In this document: in pieces, positions 51,610 through 60,361 of the stretch | Numbering within the stretch: the stretch's first letter is position 1 | Layout of the letters: each line of letters begins with the position of its first letter | Assembly (NCBI GenBank): GCA_963790415.1 | Contig: CAWBOK010000003.1 | Coordinates: 558,001-622,000, forward strand | Length of the DNA stretch: 64,000 nucleotides | DNA from: JAJZQZ01 sp963790415 | GTDB lineage: Bacteria > Actinomycetota > Thermoleophilia > RBG-16-64-13 | Direction of reading: 5' to 3' | Made by a program: the position numbers and the translations under genes | Notes under the pieces: model-generated | What the model was told of the DNA's origin: nothing | Seen by the model: the letters and a program-made list of their open reading frames with translations, nothing else | The model's database searches: none

Positions 51610-52248
51610 CTATTCCGCCGTCGTCTTCTCCACAAGCGTCTTCAGGTCGTCCGGGAGTCTCCATGCCTGGGCCCCGCGGATAAGCGTGTCGCCCTCCAAG
51701 TCGAGGGCGAACGTGTAGGTGGTGCGGTCCGCCATCACGACGGTCAGCGAGGGGCCGAGTTCTTCCTGAGGCAGCGTCGTCCGCCCCGGCGGCGGAGAGG
51801 AGACTGCCGTCTCCCGTGCACCTGCCAACGCGGCGACCAGGGTCGCGAACCCCGCCGAATCGTGAGCCAAGAGGTAGCTGCGCAGGCCGCTCGGAGTCTC
51901 GAGAGTCAGGCTGATGAACTTGGCGTCACCGAATCCGGTGAAGTCGACCGGGGCATCGGCCTCCGTGAAGTCATAGGGCGAAGTCACCGCAGGCCCGGGA
52001 GAATCGGAGGTGGCGGTAGAGTCCCCCGGAGCCCCGCCTCCTCGGGTGACCAGCACGATCAGGAGGGCGACCGCGAAGATGAGGACCACGCCCGCTCCCG
52101 CCCAGGCGAAGGTGCGTCTCAATGCGCGATCTCTTGCGGTGGTCTTCGCAGGTTGGTGATCACGGCCCGCTCCTTGAAGTTCGGGTTCTTCCGCACTAGA
52201 CTTGCGCCTCTTGAAAGGCTGTGACGGGAACGAGTCGGAGTCCCTCAT
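51610..52248 (-). CDS. Single-pass membrane protein of unknown function
   Basis: From ATG 52248 the product is 212 residues. A charged cytoplasmic N-terminus (about 50 residues) is followed by one membrane helix (WAGAGVVLIFAVALLIVLV) and a Ser/Thr-rich linker. An external domain of about 130 residues follows, beta-rich by eye (AKFISLTLETPSGLRSYLL, then LTVVMADRTTYTFALDLEG). The external part loosely resembles DUF4340-type or periplasmic ligand domains, but I cannot name it. The gene diverges from ileS and is separated from the aminotransferase by 144 bases, in which I see no other feature. Confidence 0.6.
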   Translation of the reverse strand: MRDSDSFPSQPFKRRKSSAEEPELQGAGRDHQPAKTTARDRALRRTFAWAGAGVVLIFAVALLIVLVTRGGGAPGDSTATSDSPGPAVTSPYDFTEADAPVDFTGFGDAKFISLTLETPSGLRSYLLAHDSAGFATLVAALAGARETAVSSPPPGRTTLPQEELGPSLTVVMADRTTYTFALDLEGDTLIRGAQAWRLPDDLKTLVEKTTAE

Positions 52249-52492
52249 CCGAAGTGCGGGCGAGGGGCGGTGCGGGCCCGTCAGCGAGAGCTTACTCCAG
52301 CTATGGGGCAGGGTCCAGATGCGGTGCCACGTGCGCCGCGGCCTTTTGCATGCCGGTGCGGTGGGCGCCGAGGCGGGGTCCGTGTGTTTCTGGTGCGGCC
52401 CGGCTCGGCCGTCGTTGCCGGAGGGTGTGACACGGTCCCGGCGCACGAGCGCCGCCTGTGTGGGCGGCCGACGGCGTCGGAAGGAGGAGTGC
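52249..52492 (+). promoter_or_regulatory. GC-rich structured leader of ileS
   Basis: The 244-base gap before ileS has no supported gene. Near the start codon it carries two perfect hairpins: CGGCGC-acga-GCGCCG (about 52439-52454) and CCGAC-ggc-GTCGG, ending directly before the AAGGAGG ribosome site at 52481. Actinobacterial ileS genes are often controlled by translational T-box RNAs that mask the ribosome site. A complete T-box consensus (TGGNACCGCG) is not visible on this strand, so only a structured leader is claimed. Confidence 0.35.
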
Positions 52493-55400
52493 ATGAGTGA
52501 TCACGGCCCTGCCTGCCGCCACGATGTAGACCGGCTGTACCGGCCGGTGGATCCCGGCCAGAGCTTCCCGGCTCTAGAGGAGCGCGTCCTCGCCTGGTGG
52601 AGAGAGCACCGCATCTTCGAGAAGAGCGTGGAGCTCCGTCAAGGCAGGCCCGAGTGGGTGTTCTACGAGGGCCCCCCCACCGCCAACGGGAAGCCGGGCG
52701 CGCACCACGTGCTCGCCCGCATCTTCAAGGACATCTACCCGCGGTTCCGCACCATGAGGGGCAACTTCGTGGCCCGCAAAGCCGGTTGGGACTGCCACGG
52801 CCTCCCGGTGGAGCTGGAGATCGAGAAGCGCCTCGGCATGAGCAGCAAGGACGACATCGAGGCCTACGGCATCGCCGAGTTCAACCGGCTATGCAAGGAG
52901 TCGGTCACGGAGTATGTGGACGACTGGAAGCGTCTGACCGAACGCATCGGCTTTTGGATCGACCTCGACGACGCCTATTGGACCATGACCGACGACTACA
53001 TCGAGTCGGAGTGGTGGATCCTCGCGGACTTCTGGAAGAAGGGTCTGCTCGACCAAGACTACAAGGTCGTGCCCTATTGCCCGCGATGCGGCACCGCCCT
53101 GTCGTCGCACGAATTGGCCATGGGCTACAAAGACGTCATCGACCCCTCCATCTACGTGCGCTTCCCGCTCCTCGGGGCCGATGCCGGTGGCGACGCCACC
53201 CAGGCCGGCGCCTCCGGTGCGCCCGAGGAGCGTACCAGCCTGCTGGTCTGGACCACGACGCCGTGGACGCTCGTCTCGAACGTAGCCGCCGCCGTGGGCG
53301 AGCGCGTGACCTACGCGCGGGCCCGCCTCGACGGCGAGAGTCTCATCCTGGCCGCCGACCTGGTGGAGAGCGTTCTGGGGTCCGAGGCCGAAGTGCTGGA
53401 GACGTTTCTGGGCACGGAACTCCTCGGGCGCCGTTACGCTCCCCCGTTCAACTTCGTCGCGCCGGGGAAACCGGCCTGGCGGGTCGTCGCCGGCGACTTC
53501 GTCAGCACCGCCGAGGGTACGGGCATCGTGCATATCGCGCCGGCCTTCGGAGCCGACGACATGGCTGTGGGCCGAGCCAACGACCTGCCGGTGATCATGC
53601 CCGTGGACGACGAGGTGAGGTTCACCGACCAGGTGCCTCCCTACGCCGGGCGGTTCGTCAAGGACGCCGACGAGAGCATCATCGTCGATCTCGACGAAGC
53701 CGGCATCCTCTTCTCCCGCCGGCCGTACTCGCATAGCTATCCTCACTGCTGGCGCTGCGACACGCCCCTGATCTACTACGCGAAGACCGCCTGGTACGTA
53801 CGCACTACCGCCCGCAAGGCCGATCTGCTCGCCTCCAACGAGGAGGTCAACTGGTATCCCGAGCACATCAAGCACGGCAGGTTCGGGGATTGGCTCGAGA
53901 ACAACATCGACTGGTCGCTCTCGCGCGAGCGCTACTGGGGCACACCGCTTCCCGTCTGGCAGTGCGCGCAGGGACACGATCACTGCGTGGGGTCCCGCGC
54001 CGAACTGGCCGAGCTGTCCGGGCGAGACCTGACGGGTATGGAGCTGCACCGACCCTATGTGGACGAGGTCCACTTCCCCTGCCCCACCTGCGGCTCTGAC
54101 GCGAAGCGGGTGCCCGAGGTGATCGACGCCTGGTTCGATTCGGGTTCTATGCCCGTCGCGCAGTGGCACCAGCCCTTCGACAACCGGGAGGTCTTCGAGC
54201 GGCGGTTCCCGGCGGACTTCATCTGCGAGGCGATCGACCAGACTCGTGGATGGTTCTACAGCCTCATCGCGATCAGCGCACTGCTCTACGGCCATTCGAG
54301 TTACCGCAACGTGGTCTGCTTGGGCCACATCCTCGACGCCGACGGACGCAAGATGTCGAAGCGCCTGGGCAACATCGTCGACCCGTGGAGCATCCTCGAC
54401 ACACAGGGCGCCGACGCCCTGCGCTGGTATCTCTTCACGGTGAGCTCCCCCTGGTTCGCCCGTCGCTTCAGCCCGGATGCCATCGACGAGGTCATCCGCA
54501 AGTTCGTGCTAACCCTGTGGAACACCTACTCGTTCTACACGCTCTACGCCAACATCGACCAGTTCGACCCAAGAACGCACGATGTTCCCGTCGCCGAGCG
54601 CACGCTGATGGATCGGTGGATACTGGCCGAGTTGCATCTGCTTACACGCACGGTGAGCGACGGACTCGAGAACTACGACGCCTTCTCCACCGGGCGCGCT
54701 ATCAACGAGTTCGTGGACGAACTCTCCAACTGGTACGTACGCCGCTCGCGGCGGCGTTTCTGGAAGAGCGAATCGGACACCGACAAAGTGGCCGCCTACC
54801 TTACGCTCTACGAGTGCCTGGCCACCTTGGCGCAGCTGCTGGCGCCCTACATGCCCTTCATGGCCGAGGAGTTGCACCAGAACCTGGTGGGTGAACGCTA
54901 TGCCGACGCTCCCGAGTCGGTGCATCTCTGCGATTGGCCTGAGGCCGACGCCGCGCTTATCGACGAGGACCTCAGCTTCCGGATGGGCGTCGCGCGCAAA
55001 GCCGTCAACCTGGGGCGGTCCGCCCGCATGGCGGCTCAGCTCAAGGTCCGTCAGCCGTTGGCTACGGCGCTGGTGTCGTGCGACGCGCGCCGGCGGGCGG
55101 CGTTGGAGAGCTTGAGCGACGTGGTGACCGAGGAGCTCAACGTCAAAGAGCTGGCCTTCGTGGACTCTGCCACCGACCTGGTGAGCTTCCAGGTCAAGGC
55201 CAACTACCGCACGCTCGGGCCTCGGTTCGGAAAGGCCATGCCGGAGGCGGCCGCTGCTGTGGCGGCCCTTGAGGGGGCCGACGTGGCCCGTCGGCTTGCA
55301 GCCGCCGAACCTGTGAGGATCGTGGTGGGCGGAACCGAGGAGGAACTCGGCGCGGATGACCTTCTGGTCGAGACCCGGCAGCGTGAGGGGTTCGCCGTGG

Positions 55401-55708
55401 AGCAGGAAGCCGATCTGGTAGTGGGACTCCTCACCACGCTCACGCCGGAACTCCAGCGAGAGGGTCTGGCCCGGGAACTGGTGCACCATGTGCAGAACAC
55501 GCGCAAGGCGGCGGGATTCCGCATCGAGGATCGCATCAGCTTGGTCATCGAGGGCCCCGACGAGGTCGTCGCCATGCTCGCCGAGTTCGCCGAGTGGGTC
55601 AAGCGCGAGACATTGAGCGTCAACATGGTCGCATCTCCGCCCGCGGAAGCCGACGCCGCTCCCGGGGGGGAGTCCGGCTGGGGGCGCACACAGAGGAGGT
55701 CAGCGTGA
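52493..55708 (+). CDS. ileS: Isoleucyl-tRNA synthetase (long, eukaryote-like type)
   Basis: ATG 52493 follows a perfect AAGGAGG, giving 1071 residues. The class I motifs are PPTANGKPGAHHVLAR (HIGH-like) and KMSKRLGN (KMSKS). The large editing domain between them contains LVWTTTPWTL and GTGIVHIAPAFGADD. The length, the NGKPG motif and the C-terminal region without the bacterial zinc finger place it with the IleRS2 (eukaryote-like) type, which is often resistant to mupirocin. A late segment, RSARMAAQLKVRQPLA, is typical of this type. The enzyme charges tRNA-Ile and edits valine. Confidence 0.96.
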   Translation: MSDHGPACRHDVDRLYRPVDPGQSFPALEERVLAWWREHRIFEKSVELRQGRPEWVFYEGPPTANGKPGAHHVLARIFKDIYPRFRTMRGNFVARKAGWDCHGLPVELEIEKRLGMSSKDDIEAYGIAEFNRLCKESVTEYVDDWKRLTERIGFWIDLDDAYWTMTDDYIESEWWILADFWKKGLLDQDYKVVPYCPRCGTALSSHELAMGYKDVIDPSIYVRFPLLGADAGGDATQAGASGAPEERTSLLVWTTTPWTLVSNVAAAVGERVTYARARLDGESLILAADLVESVLGSEAEVLETFLGTELLGRRYAPPFNFVAPGKPAWRVVAGDFVSTAEGTGIVHIAPAFGADDMAVGRANDLPVIMPVDDEVRFTDQVPPYAGRFVKDADESIIVDLDEAGILFSRRPYSHSYPHCWRCDTPLIYYAKTAWYVRTTARKADLLASNEEVNWYPEHIKHGRFGDWLENNIDWSLSRERYWGTPLPVWQCAQGHDHCVGSRAELAELSGRDLTGMELHRPYVDEVHFPCPTCGSDAKRVPEVIDAWFDSGSMPVAQWHQPFDNREVFERRFPADFICEAIDQTRGWFYSLIAISALLYGHSSYRNVVCLGHILDADGRKMSKRLGNIVDPWSILDTQGADALRWYLFTVSSPWFARRFSPDAIDEVIRKFVLTLWNTYSFYTLYANIDQFDPRTHDVPVAERTLMDRWILAELHLLTRTVSDGLENYDAFSTGRAINEFVDELSNWYVRRSRRRFWKSESDTDKVAAYLTLYECLATLAQLLAPYMPFMAEELHQNLVGERYADAPESVHLCDWPEADAALIDEDLSFRMGVARKAVNLGRSARMAAQLKVRQPLATALVSCDARRRAALESLSDVVTEELNVKELAFVDSATDLVSFQVKANYRTLGPRFGKAMPEAAAAVAALEGADVARRLAAAEPVRIVVGGTEEELGADDLLVETRQREGFAVEQEADLVVGLLTTLTPELQREGLARELVHHVQNTRKAAGFRIEDRISLVIEGPDEVVAMLAEFAEWVKRETLSVNMVASPPAEADAAPGGESGWGRTQRRSA

Positions 55709-55757
55709 ACGGTCTTGCGGTCCGGATGACCGTCACGCGCGCGGAAGCCTTTTCGGA

Positions 55758-55810
55758 ATGAGGCTTCGCCTTCAGGGCACGATGGGCACGCGGGAGGCAA
55801 GGACGCTCCA
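55758..55810 (+). repeat. Degenerate fragment of the MITE-like element (copy C)
   Basis: Between ileS and the methyltransferase gene, about 53 bases (GAGGCTTCGCC, then CAGGGCACGATGGGCACGCG, then GAGGCAAGGACGC) align with the interior of copies A and B in the same orientation as B. The terminal inverted repeats are missing. The match is shorter and more diverged, so this is an old or partial copy. Confidence 0.6.
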
Positions 55811-55831
55811 CGTTGCGACGAGGAGGAAGTG

Positions 55832-56536
55832 ATGAGGCCGATAGAGCAGGAGCCTCTAGCCCAGGCCATCGGGCTGGCGGCTCCACAGGCTGGGGAGAGA
55901 GTGCTCGACCTGAGCGGTCGTGCCGGCACCATCGCGCTGCAGGTCGCCACCACGGCGGCGTCGGTAGAGGCGGTGCAGCCGGACGCGGACTTGGCGGCGG
56001 AGGGCCGTCGGTTGGCGGTGGCGATGGGCCGAGACAACGTCTACTTCCATGCGGGCACCCTGCACAGCCTGCCGTTCGACAGGGGACAGTTCGATCTCGT
56101 GCTCTGCTGTCTGGTACTCGCGCAGGAGCCCAGGCCCGTCGCTGCTCTCACGGAGATCAGGAGGGTGCTTCGCCCCGGGGGTCGCTTGGTTCTGCAGGAG
56201 GTCACCGCGTTCGACCACGCGTCGCTGGACCTTAAGATCTGGGAGCTCGAACGCAGGCGGAATCCCCGGCACCTGCTCTATTACACGGAAGAGCAGCTCA
56301 GCGCTCTCTTGGCACTCAGTGGTCTCGAAGCGGAGGACGAGGGGCATTCAGGCATGACCCAGGACTTCGACTACTGGGCCGACACGGGGAGAGTGTCCGC
56401 GGAAGAGGCGGCGATGCTGAAGCGGGTGTTCTTCAATCTACCGTTGGCCGACCAGGATCGCCTCGACTTGGCGCTCGGCGACGAGCACATCTCGTTCACC
56501 TATCCGGTGACCACCGTCCTGGCTCGGGTCCAGTAG
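55832..56536 (+). CDS. SAM-dependent methyltransferase (UbiE/class I type)
   Basis: ATG 55832 lies five bases after AGGAGG; 234 residues. The Rossmann-type methyltransferase motifs are ERVLDLSGRAGTIALQVA (motif I; usually D-x-G-x-G, here D-L-S-G-R-A-G), FDLVLCCLVLAQEPRPVAAL (motif II) and RVLRPGGRLVLQEV (motif III). The C-terminal half varies and would set the substrate, which cannot be read. It is transcribed toward the TPR genes, and a strong hairpin separates the convergent units. The upstream region contains repeat fragment C. Confidence 0.78.
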   Translation: MRPIEQEPLAQAIGLAAPQAGERVLDLSGRAGTIALQVATTAASVEAVQPDADLAAEGRRLAVAMGRDNVYFHAGTLHSLPFDRGQFDLVLCCLVLAQEPRPVAALTEIRRVLRPGGRLVLQEVTAFDHASLDLKIWELERRRNPRHLLYYTEEQLSALLALSGLEAEDEGHSGMTQDFDYWADTGRVSAEEAAMLKRVFFNLPLADQDRLDLALGDEHISFTYPVTTVLARVQ

Positions 56537-56538
56537 CG

Positions 56539-56581
56539 GGCTCGGGCCGCAGGCCGGCAGCGACGGGGCGCGGCCCGAGCC
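56539..56581. terminator. Bidirectional hairpin between convergent genes
   Basis: GGCTCGGGCC (56539-56548) and GGCCCGAGCC (56572-56581) form a perfect 10-bp stem with a 23-base GC-rich loop, right after the methyltransferase stop and before the convergent TPR gene end. There is no clear T-run. Confidence 0.45.
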
Positions 56582-56610
56582 GCGGCGGGGCGCTCACCGG
56601 CCGTCGGCCG

Positions 56611-57210
56611 TCAGTTCCCCGTCGGCGTGACAGTGTCGCTGCCCGTGCTCAGATAGCCGACGGTCCATTCGAGGGCCGCCCTTGATTCGGGAGCCACGGC
56701 TCCGATGCCCTGTCGCAAGACACCGTCGGCCTCCGTGTCCCGATGCGTCCGCCATAGGATCTCAGCCAGATTGACGTAGGGAGCGGGCAGCGTCGGGTCG
56801 GTGGTGATCGCCTTCCGGTAGGCCGTCTCGGCGCCCTTCAGGTCCCCCTGGTCGCGCAGGGTGTTGCCAAGACGATTGCGCACCACCGCGTCGTCTTTGG
56901 TGCGCAAGAGGGCCTCATAGATGGTCTGCGCCTCGTCCAAGCGCCCCAGGTTGTAGAGCGCCAGGGCCAGCCGCCGCCGGGCGGTGGCGTCGCCGGAATC
57001 GGCGGCCCGTTGCAGTCGCGGCAGGAGTTCTGCCCACTCCGCCTTGGAAGTGGTCTCCCGCGGGAGCGGGATGGCCCCCGCGGACGCATCACCCGCTGAG
57101 TCAAGGGACGGCGTGACGGCATACACGATCGTGCCGGGCGCCGGGGCACTGTCGCGGGTGCGCCACAGGCTGAGTGGCGTCGCGATGGCCAGTGTCACGA
57201 GCAGGGCCAC
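56611..57210 (-). CDS. Membrane-anchored TPR protein
   Basis: From GTG 57210 the product is 199 residues; the frame is open further upstream and adds RPHLIALV, so the membrane anchor may start earlier, but no other start codon is seen. A hydrophobic helix (ALLVTLAIATPLSLW) is followed by a linker and three tetratricopeptide-like repeats (ALYNLGRLDEAQTIYEALL, then LGNTLRDQGDLKGAETAYRK, then NLAEILWRTHRDTEADGVL). TPR domains mediate protein contacts; the partner is unknown. It is paralogous in design to the lipoprotein encoded 90 bases upstream on the same strand. Confidence 0.7.
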   Translation of the reverse strand: MALLVTLAIATPLSLWRTRDSAPAPGTIVYAVTPSLDSAGDASAGAIPLPRETTSKAEWAELLPRLQRAADSGDATARRRLALALYNLGRLDEAQTIYEALLRTKDDAVVRNRLGNTLRDQGDLKGAETAYRKAITTDPTLPAPYVNLAEILWRTHRDTEADGVLRQGIGAVAPESRAALEWTVGYLSTGSDTVTPTGN

Positions 57211-57224
57211 CAGGGCGATGAGAT

Positions 57225-57251
57225 GGGGCCGGCCACGCGGTGGCCGGCCCC
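57225..57251 (-). terminator. Intercistronic hairpin
   Basis: GGGGCCGGCCA-cgcgg-TGGCCGGCCCC is a perfect 11-bp stem between the two TPR genes. It has no T-run and may be an attenuator or RNA-processing hairpin rather than a full terminator. Confidence 0.4.
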
Positions 57252-57299
57252 CCGACTCTTCCGGCCCGCGGCTATCGCCTCGGGCCGGGCCTGGACCGT

Positions 57300-58046
57300 C
57301 TACGTCGTGACGGTGGTCTTGGGTTTCAGCAGTGCGGCTTTGACGTCCTTCAGGCGTTGTTGGTCCTCTCCGGTGGTCTTCGCGATGCCCTCGTCGAGGG
57401 TCTTGCTGCCCCCCGCCACGTCGTCCTGACCGAACTGGAGCGTGCCCAGGTTGACATAGGCGACCACAAGGGCCGGATCCGCCGCGATCGCTGCCCGGTA
57501 CTCCTTGGTGGCGTCGGCTTCCCGGCCGGCGTCGCGGAGGACGTTCGCCAGGTTGTTGTGGTAGACGGGCTCGTCCTTGATCTTGATCATCTGCTCATAG
57601 GTCGCTATCGCCTCATCGAATCGTTGGGTCTGATACTGGGCGATCGCCAGATCCTGCAGGGCAGTCAGGTCGCTGGGCGCGGCCTTTACCTTCTCCTGCA
57701 GCGCGGGTAGATCGGTCTCGTACTGGCCTTGGGTCTTGCCGCCGACTGGCACGGTCTGGATGATCGAGGTGTTGGTCGACGACGGTGGACTCACCACGAC
57801 GCCGGTGCTGGGCGTGGTCGACGGCTTCTGCAGACCGGTCACGGGCGGTGTTCCTCCCGCCGTCTCGGTCGCCGACGCTGTGGTGGCGCCCGTGGCACCG
57901 CTGGATGTGGTGCTCTTGGAACTCGTGCAGCCGACGATGGCGAAGGTCAATGCCACGCCCACCACGGCGGCGGCCAAGGCCAGTCGACGTCTCCTCCTGA
58001 GACCTCGCATCCCAAAGGAACCTCTCGAATCGTGCGTTGACATCAT
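57300..58046 (-). CDS. TPR-repeat lipoprotein
   Basis: The 248-residue protein begins with an arginine-rich n-region (RGLRRRRRL), a hydrophobic core and the lipobox AIVGC, then a long Ser/Thr/Ala linker. Tetratricopeptide repeats follow (LAIAQYQTQRFDEAIATYEQ, then NNLANVLRDAGREADATKEY, then NLGTLQFGQDDVAGGSKTL). It should be lipid-anchored on the outer face of the membrane and act as a binding scaffold. Its start overlaps the end of the diacylglycerol-kinase-like gene (ATGA), so it belongs to the same operon. Confidence 0.78.
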   Translation of the reverse strand: MMSTHDSRGSFGMRGLRRRRRLALAAAVVGVALTFAIVGCTSSKSTTSSGATGATTASATETAGGTPPVTGLQKPSTTPSTGVVVSPPSSTNTSIIQTVPVGGKTQGQYETDLPALQEKVKAAPSDLTALQDLAIAQYQTQRFDEAIATYEQMIKIKDEPVYHNNLANVLRDAGREADATKEYRAAIAADPALVVAYVNLGTLQFGQDDVAGGSKTLDEGIAKTTGEDQQRLKDVKAALLKPKTTVTT

Positions 58047-58947
58047 GTGTCTCCTCTCTCCCTTTCCGGGGGCGCGTCCGGCACGAATACCTGGAGCGCG
58101 CGCTGTTCGATGATTGCGGTGACCGGCAATGCTCCGGCAAATTCTCCGTCGGTCTGGAACCAGACGGTGGTGTCCGCTTCGAGCGGACGGAGTGTGACCT
58201 TCGCGCCTCTCAGGTAGGTCACCCCGGGATGTCCGAGGTGTAGCTCCAGTGGCACGCCCATCCAGAAGAGCGCATCCGAAGCGATGTTCTGTCCGTAGTA
58301 GACCAGCACATCGAGGGCCCCATCAGTGGGATCGGCCTGGGTCGTGACCCCGAACCGTCCCCCGTAGAAGTGCGAGTTCCCCACAACGGCGAACGTAGCC
58401 TGGAACGAGTGACCATCGACCTCCACCTCGAAGTCCGGCTGGGGGTGCCGGATGCGCGAGAGGACTCCGGTGGACACGAATGCCAGTCGGCCGAAGCGGC
58501 GCTTGGCCAGCGGGTCGAGTTCGCGCACGGTCATCGCGTCGATCCCGGCGCCGAGCATCAGCGCGAATCGCCGTCCGTTGGCGTTACCCAGATCGAGAGA
58601 CGCCGTACGGCCTGCCGCGATCACGTCGCACGCCCTGTCGGCAGCGAAGGGGATGTTCAATTCGAGGGCGAGAACGTTGACGGTGCCCGCCGGCACGATG
58701 CCGAGCGGTACGTCGGTGCCGGCCAGACCGTTGACCACCTCGTTCACGGTGCCGTCCCCCCCACCGCGACGACGACGTCGACCTCTCCCGCGAGTTCTCG
58801 AGTGATGTCGGTCCCTTCCCCGGAAGCGGACGTGTTGCGCACGGTCGCCTCGATGCCCCGGGCGCGCAGGCGTGAGTGGGCATGGGCCGCGGCCGCGACC
58901 GCCTTGCCCCCCCCGGCGGATGGGTTACACACGAGGCCCACGCGCAT
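58043..58947 (-). pseudogene. Diacylglycerol kinase-family lipid kinase (YegS/DagK-like) with a homopolymer frameshift
   Basis: From ATG 58947 the first frame reads RVGLVCNPSAGGGKAV, then VDVVVAVGG, and stops soon after. The second frame resumes NEVVNGLAGTDVPLGIVPAGT and runs to 58043 with GAGIDAMTVRELD and a normal C-terminus. The break is in the GGDGT nucleotide-binding motif, at a run of seven G on the minus strand where eight would keep the frame. A one-base sequencing error is the simplest explanation; the joined protein of about 300 residues is normal. It would phosphorylate diacylglycerol or a related lipid. Confidence 0.8.
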
Positions 58948-59813
58948 CACGCGGTCTTCGCCGGTCGTGCGCCCACGGCCTCGAGTAAATCCAGCTGCCG
59001 CCGACCGACGATCGCCCGCCCGCCCGGCGGGCCGGGCGCGAGATGGGCATAGCTGCGGAATCCCGCCTCCGTGGCCGCGTGGAGGGCGGCGATGAGATCT
59101 CGGCCTACTTCGGCGGGTGCATGGGCGTCGGATCCGAAGGTGATGGCCACGCCGCTTCTCCGCAGGATGGCCAAGATGTGATCCGACGGGTAGATCTCGG
59201 CCACGGGTTTGTGCAGTCCTGAGGTGTTGATCTCGGCCACGACGCCCTGCCGAGCCATCTCGTCGGCGACTCTTTCGATCTGCGCATCCAGAGAGCCCAC
59301 CGGCCGATGGCCGAACTTCTTGACCAAGTCGAGATGTCCGAGCATGGTGAACACACCCGAGCCCGCGGCCTCCTCGACGTGGGCATAGTACGCTCGGTAG
59401 ATCTCGTCTACATCGCGCTCTTCGAATTCGCTCACCTGACTGGGGTCGTCGAAGCCCCATCCATCGAGGAAGTGCACCGATCCGATCACGTAGTCGAAGG
59501 GGTGCATGCGCAGCAACTCGACCACATCCGGGATCGTGTCGCGGCGGTAGTCGGCTTCGATACCCAGGTAGACATATCCGGGGTACTGGGCCTTGAGCTC
59601 CTGCACCTCGGCGACGTAGGCGGGTAGTTCGTCCAGGCTCATCGTCACACCAGGGTCGTTGGTGTGCAACAGCGGAAGATGGTCGCTGATGCCGATGCCG
59701 GACAGCCCGCGCGAACGCGCGACTTTCACGTAGTCGGCCGCCGAGCCGATGGCGTGGCCGCACCGTGCGGTGTGCGTGTGGTAGTCCGGTAGGCAGAGGG
59801 GAGTTGTGTTCAT
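58947..59813 (-). CDS. PHP-domain phosphatase (histidinol-phosphatase-like)
   Basis: ATG 59813 gives 288 residues. The PHP metal-site motifs are DYHTHTARCGHA near the start, GISDHLPLLH, LGIEADYR, VIGSVHFLDGW, MLGHLDLVKKFG and the final FGSDAHAPAEVG. These match HisK-type histidinol-phosphate phosphatases, which complete histidine synthesis in many Gram-positives. Paralogues act on other sugar or nucleotide phosphates, and there are no other his genes here, so the substrate is not certain. The stop overlaps the start of the lipid kinase gene. Confidence 0.83.
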   Translation of the reverse strand: MNTTPLCLPDYHTHTARCGHAIGSAADYVKVARSRGLSGIGISDHLPLLHTNDPGVTMSLDELPAYVAEVQELKAQYPGYVYLGIEADYRRDTIPDVVELLRMHPFDYVIGSVHFLDGWGFDDPSQVSEFEERDVDEIYRAYYAHVEEAAGSGVFTMLGHLDLVKKFGHRPVGSLDAQIERVADEMARQGVVAEINTSGLHKPVAEIYPSDHILAILRRSGVAITFGSDAHAPAEVGRDLIAALHAATEAGFRSYAHLAPGPPGGRAIVGRRQLDLLEAVGARPAKTA

Positions 59814-59836
59814 GCGTTCATCCGGTGGAGGGCGGG

Positions 59837-60361
59837 TCAGAAGATGCGCAGCCGGTTGAGAGGCCAGTAGATCATGAAGACCTCGCCCCTCACAGAATCG
59901 CGGGCGAGGAAGTCCCATTCGTGGGAATCCATGGAGTTGTTGCGGTTGTCGCCCAGCACGAACAGACTACCGGCCGGGACTCGTGCCGGTCCGTACGTGT
60001 AGTGGGGCACCGCCGCGCCGGCCACGTCGTAGGGCGCGCCGTTCACCAGCACTGTACCGCCGCGCACTTCGACGGTGTCGCCCGATAGCCCCACGACCCG
60101 CTTGACGAAGGGCACGTCGGAGTGGAGAGACGCGGGGGGATCGAAGACGATGATGTCCCCCCGGCGGATGTCGCGCACGCGGTAGATGACGCGGTTGCTG
60201 AGCACGCGGTCGTTGGGGAGGATGGTGGGGTCCATGGAGGCCGTGGGGATCTCGTAGGGCTTGGCGACCGTGGCCTGGATGGTCAGGGCCAGCACGATGG
60301 CCAACCCCAGTGGCATCACGATCTCACGTAGCACGAAACGGGCTGTCCGGGGGAGACTCAT
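59837..60361 (-). CDS. lepB: Signal peptidase I
   Basis: The 174-residue protein has one N-terminal membrane helix and the serine protease dyad. Ser42 lies in IPTASMDPTI and Lys87 in FVKRVVGLSGD. The conserved boxes RGDIIVFDPP and GDNRNNSMDSHEW follow. It cleaves signal peptides of secreted proteins at the outer face of the membrane. It shares ATGA with the upstream dtd gene and lies 23 bases before the PHP gene. Confidence 0.94.
   Translation of the reverse strand: MSLPRTARFVLREIVMPLGLAIVLALTIQATVAKPYEIPTASMDPTILPNDRVLSNRVIYRVRDIRRGDIIVFDPPASLHSDVPFVKRVVGLSGDTVEVRGGTVLVNGAPYDVAGAAVPHYTYGPARVPAGSLFVLGDNRNNSMDSHEWDFLARDSVRGEVFMIYWPLNRLRIF

Noticed and set aside
52316..52350. TGGCACCGC, a T-box-like core, near ileS
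   Set aside because: It reads on the minus strand, opposite to ileS, without the surrounding conserved context, so it is probably chance.
55829..55834. GTG 55829 as start of the methyltransferase
   Set aside because: ATG 55832 is better spaced from the AGGAGG ribosome site.
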